Assembly (NCBI RefSeq): GCF_017940815.1
Contig: NZ_JAGAXX010000028.1
Coordinates: 1 to 64,000 of the forward strand
DNA from: Methanobrevibacter sp.
GTDB lineage: Archaea; Methanobacteriota; Methanobacteria; Methanobacteriales; Methanobacteriaceae
DNA length: 64,000 nucleotides
Direction of reading: 5' to 3'
Positions 62,362-64,000 of the stretch are shown here, piece by piece; positions within the stretch are counted from its first letter, which is position 1, and each line of letters opens with the position of its first letter. The position numbers and the translations under genes were made by a program. Under the pieces are notes generated by a model. It had not been told where the DNA came from and ran no database searches. It worked only from the letters and a program-made list of their open reading frames with translations.

Positions 62362-64000
62362 TTATTCTCCGTTAACTTCTTCAGGTTCTTTATATGTAGG
62401 AACACATTTTTTCATTGTATCCTTAATTTCATCCTTGCCTACATTCTCATCTTTCAAGAGTTCTCTAAACATGTCTAATTTCTTTTCGATATCCTCCATC
62501 GCAAAATTCATGGATTCTGTGATGAATATCTTGTCATGTTTGGTGCTTTCAAGATTTTCTTCGCTCATCAGTAACTCTTCGTAGAGTTTTTCTCCAGGTC
62601 TCATGCCAGTGATTTCAATTTCCATGTCCTTACCTAATGTGTATCCTGACAACTCGATAAGGCTTTTTGCAAGGTCATAAATTTTAACCGGCTCTCCCAT
62701 GTCCAGCACGAAAATCTCTCCACCTTCGGCATAGGTTATTGCCTGAAGCACTAAAGCAACAGCTTCAGGAATTGTCATGAAGAATCTTGTTATCTCTTTA
62801 TGGGTTACGGTTACAGGTCCTCCATGGGCAATCTGCTTTTTGAATAATGGAACGACAGATCCATTACTGCCAAGCACATTACCGAACCTGACTGCAACAA
62901 ACTCTGTGGAGCTTTCCTTATCTTTTGCCTGGATTATCATTTCACATAATCTTTTACTGGCTCCCATGATGTTTGTTGGGTTAACCGCCTTGTCAGTTGA
63001 AATTAAAATAAATCTTTTAACATTAAATTTGTCTGAACAGTTTACCAGGTTGTATGTTCCGAATACATTATTTTTTATAGCTTCAGTTGGGTTGTTTTCC
63101 ATCAATGGAACATGCTTGTGTGCTGCTGCATGGAAAACGATTTCTGGGGAATACTTTTCAAATATTGACTCTAGCCTGTCTTTTTCACGGATATTTGCAA
63201 CGACTGCACGAATGTCGTGATTAGGATTGTTTGTTTTAAGCTCAAGCTCAATATCATATAAACTGTTTTCATAGTTGTCTAGCAATATCATTTGTTTTGG
63301 ATTGTGGAGCATTATCTGTCTGCATAGTTCGGATCCTATTGACCCTCCTGCTCCGGTAACTAAAACAACTTTCTCATTAATTAAATTTTTAATATTGTGA
63401 TTGTCAAGTTCAATTGGGTCTCTTCCAAGCAAATCCTCTATTTCAACATCTCTTAAGCTATGGAAGAGGTTTTCTTGAGTAATCATCTCTTTTAAACTTG
63501 ATAGGACTTTTACCTTTACGTTGGTTTTGCTGCACAATTCAAGAATCTCTCTTTTATTCTTGTTGTCGATATTTACAATTGTGAAAAATATTTCGTCAAT
63601 CTTTTGACTTTCACAGATTGGTATGATTTTGGTCCTGTCGCCGAGGATTCTGACTCCTGCCACTGAATAACCGATACGTTTTTTATTGTCATCAATGATT
63701 CCAATGATTTCGTATTGTCCTTTAAGAGATGAATTTAAAGTTTTGATAATGTCATTTGCGGAGTATCCTCCTCCAATGATTAATAATCTCTTTTTGTTTT
63801 CAGACTCTGAATTGTTGTTGTTGCTCACAACATCATTTAATAACACATATTTGATTAGTAGCCTGTAAACAACCATCAGTATACCGATGACTATTGCAAT
63901 AACCAGATTGTGTTTGATTGTTGGATTTTTCATGCCTAAAAACAACTCTTCAATAAATGACACAATCAATATTGAAAACACTGAAAGAATGATGTATAAA
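62362..64000 (-). CDS. UDP-sugar 4,6-dehydratase of the PglF/WbpM/CapD type, 5' end outside the window
   Basis: Membrane-anchored nucleotide-sugar dehydratase/epimerase that probably turns UDP-GlcNAc into a 4-keto-6-deoxy sugar. The frame stays open to the window edge, so the start and some N-terminal membrane segments are missing; the GTG at 63981 is internal. The visible part begins with hydrophobic helices (VSFIEELF; NLVIAIVIGILMVVYRLLI), then a CoA-binding-type Rossmann domain (LLIIGGGYSANDII), then the short-chain dehydrogenase domain: VLVTGAGGSIGSELCRQI, HAAAHKHVPLME, and STDKAVNPTNIMGASKR. In that last block the usual catalytic Tyr is Met, which is characteristic of the PglF/WbpM group. 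RFGNVLGSNGSVVPLF and GMRPGEKLYEELL complete it. It is co-transcribed with the aminotransferase and probably belongs to a surface-glycan cluster continuing beyond the window. Confidence 0.92.
   Translation of the reverse strand, partial: LYIILSVFSILIVSFIEELFLGMKNPTIKHNLVIAIVIGILMVVYRLLIKYVLLNDVVSNNNNSESENKKRLLIIGGGYSANDIIKTLNSSLKGQYEIIGIIDDNKKRIGYSVAGVRILGDRTKIIPICESQKIDEIFFTIVNIDNKNKREILELCSKTNVKVKVLSSLKEMITQENLFHSLRDVEIEDLLGRDPIELDNHNIKNLINEKVVLVTGAGGSIGSELCRQIMLHNPKQMILLDNYENSLYDIELELKTNNPNHDIRAVVANIREKDRLESIFEKYSPEIVFHAAAHKHVPLMENNPTEAIKNNVFGTYNLVNCSDKFNVKRFILISTDKAVNPTNIMGASKRLCEMIIQAKDKESSTEFVAVRFGNVLGSNGSVVPLFKKQIAHGGPVTVTHKEITRFFMTIPEAVALVLQAITYAEGGEIFVLDMGEPVKIYDLAKSLIELSGYTLGKDMEIEITGMRPGEKLYEELLMSEENLESTKHDKIFITESMNFAMEDIEKKLDMFRELLKDENVGKDEIKDTMKKCVPTYKEPEEVNGE

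Overview
The window is a chromosomal segment of a methanogenic archaeon of the order Methanobacteriales, most likely a gut or rumen Methanobrevibacter (genus is inferred, not proven). The archaeal assignment rests on ribosomal protein S3Ae, TFE, pelota, Cdc48, ATP-dependent DNA ligase, the archaeosine synthase core and archaeal-type ApgM. The methanogen assignment rests on methanogenesis marker protein 8. The lineage within methanogens is suggested by AT-rich intergenic DNA, enormous Asn/Thr-rich adhesin-like proteins and a MraY-like/MurG-like pair of the kind expected for pseudomurein synthesis. No insertion sequence, prophage, CRISPR array or rRNA was seen.

Layout. 1-562: 3' part of rps3ae. 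1106-33474: two giant secreted adhesin-like genes (about 5,050 and 5,340 codons, nearly half the window) flanking a small DUF92 membrane-protein gene. Both giants consist of signal peptide, GGA(I/V)-rich right-handed beta-helix, about thirty Ig-like domains, and a shared Lys-rich C-terminal domain. 33771-36355: apgM and glmM. 36448-37486 (minus strand): a membrane-anchored DUF4012-like protein and a rubredoxin. 37645-42375: a tight five-gene operon (GlmU-like nucleotidyltransferase, gamma-carbonic-anhydrase-like protein, hisC, radical SAM activase, ASCH-TPR protein). 42533-47482 (minus): a second phosphohexomutase, a membrane OB-fold protein, DNA ligase and thiC. 47588-49106: methanogenesis marker 8 and a DnaQ-type exonuclease. 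49271-53088 (minus): cdc48 and tyrA. 53189-56328: pelota, then a MraY-like transferase and a MurG-like glycosyltransferase. 56334-61063: a disulfide oxidoreductase, hypC, an ACT-domain regulator, tRNA-Ile(GAT), a DUF59 Fe-S factor, archaeosine synthase core, an HD hydrolase and tfe. 61156-64000 (minus): a sugar aminotransferase and a PglF/WbpM-type 4,6-dehydratase cut by the window edge.

A cell-surface theme links much of the window. ApgM is central carbon metabolism. GlmM and the GlmU-like enzyme should make UDP-GlcNAc. The MraY-like and MurG-like proteins are candidates for the lipid-linked steps of pseudomurein, and the dehydratase/aminotransferase pair for an amino-deoxy sugar of a surface glycan. 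The giant adhesins and the DUF4012-like protein would sit in or on that wall.

The least expected signals are non-coding. Most gene ends carry a perfect hairpin that contains the stop codon, usually followed by a T-run. The exonuclease/cdc48 gap holds three hairpins at 61-62 bp period, two with compensatory base changes. Operator-like dyads lie just downstream of the cdc48 TATA box and between the TATA box and start of tRNA-Ile. All functional statements rest on reading the sequence and remembered family knowledge; no search was run.
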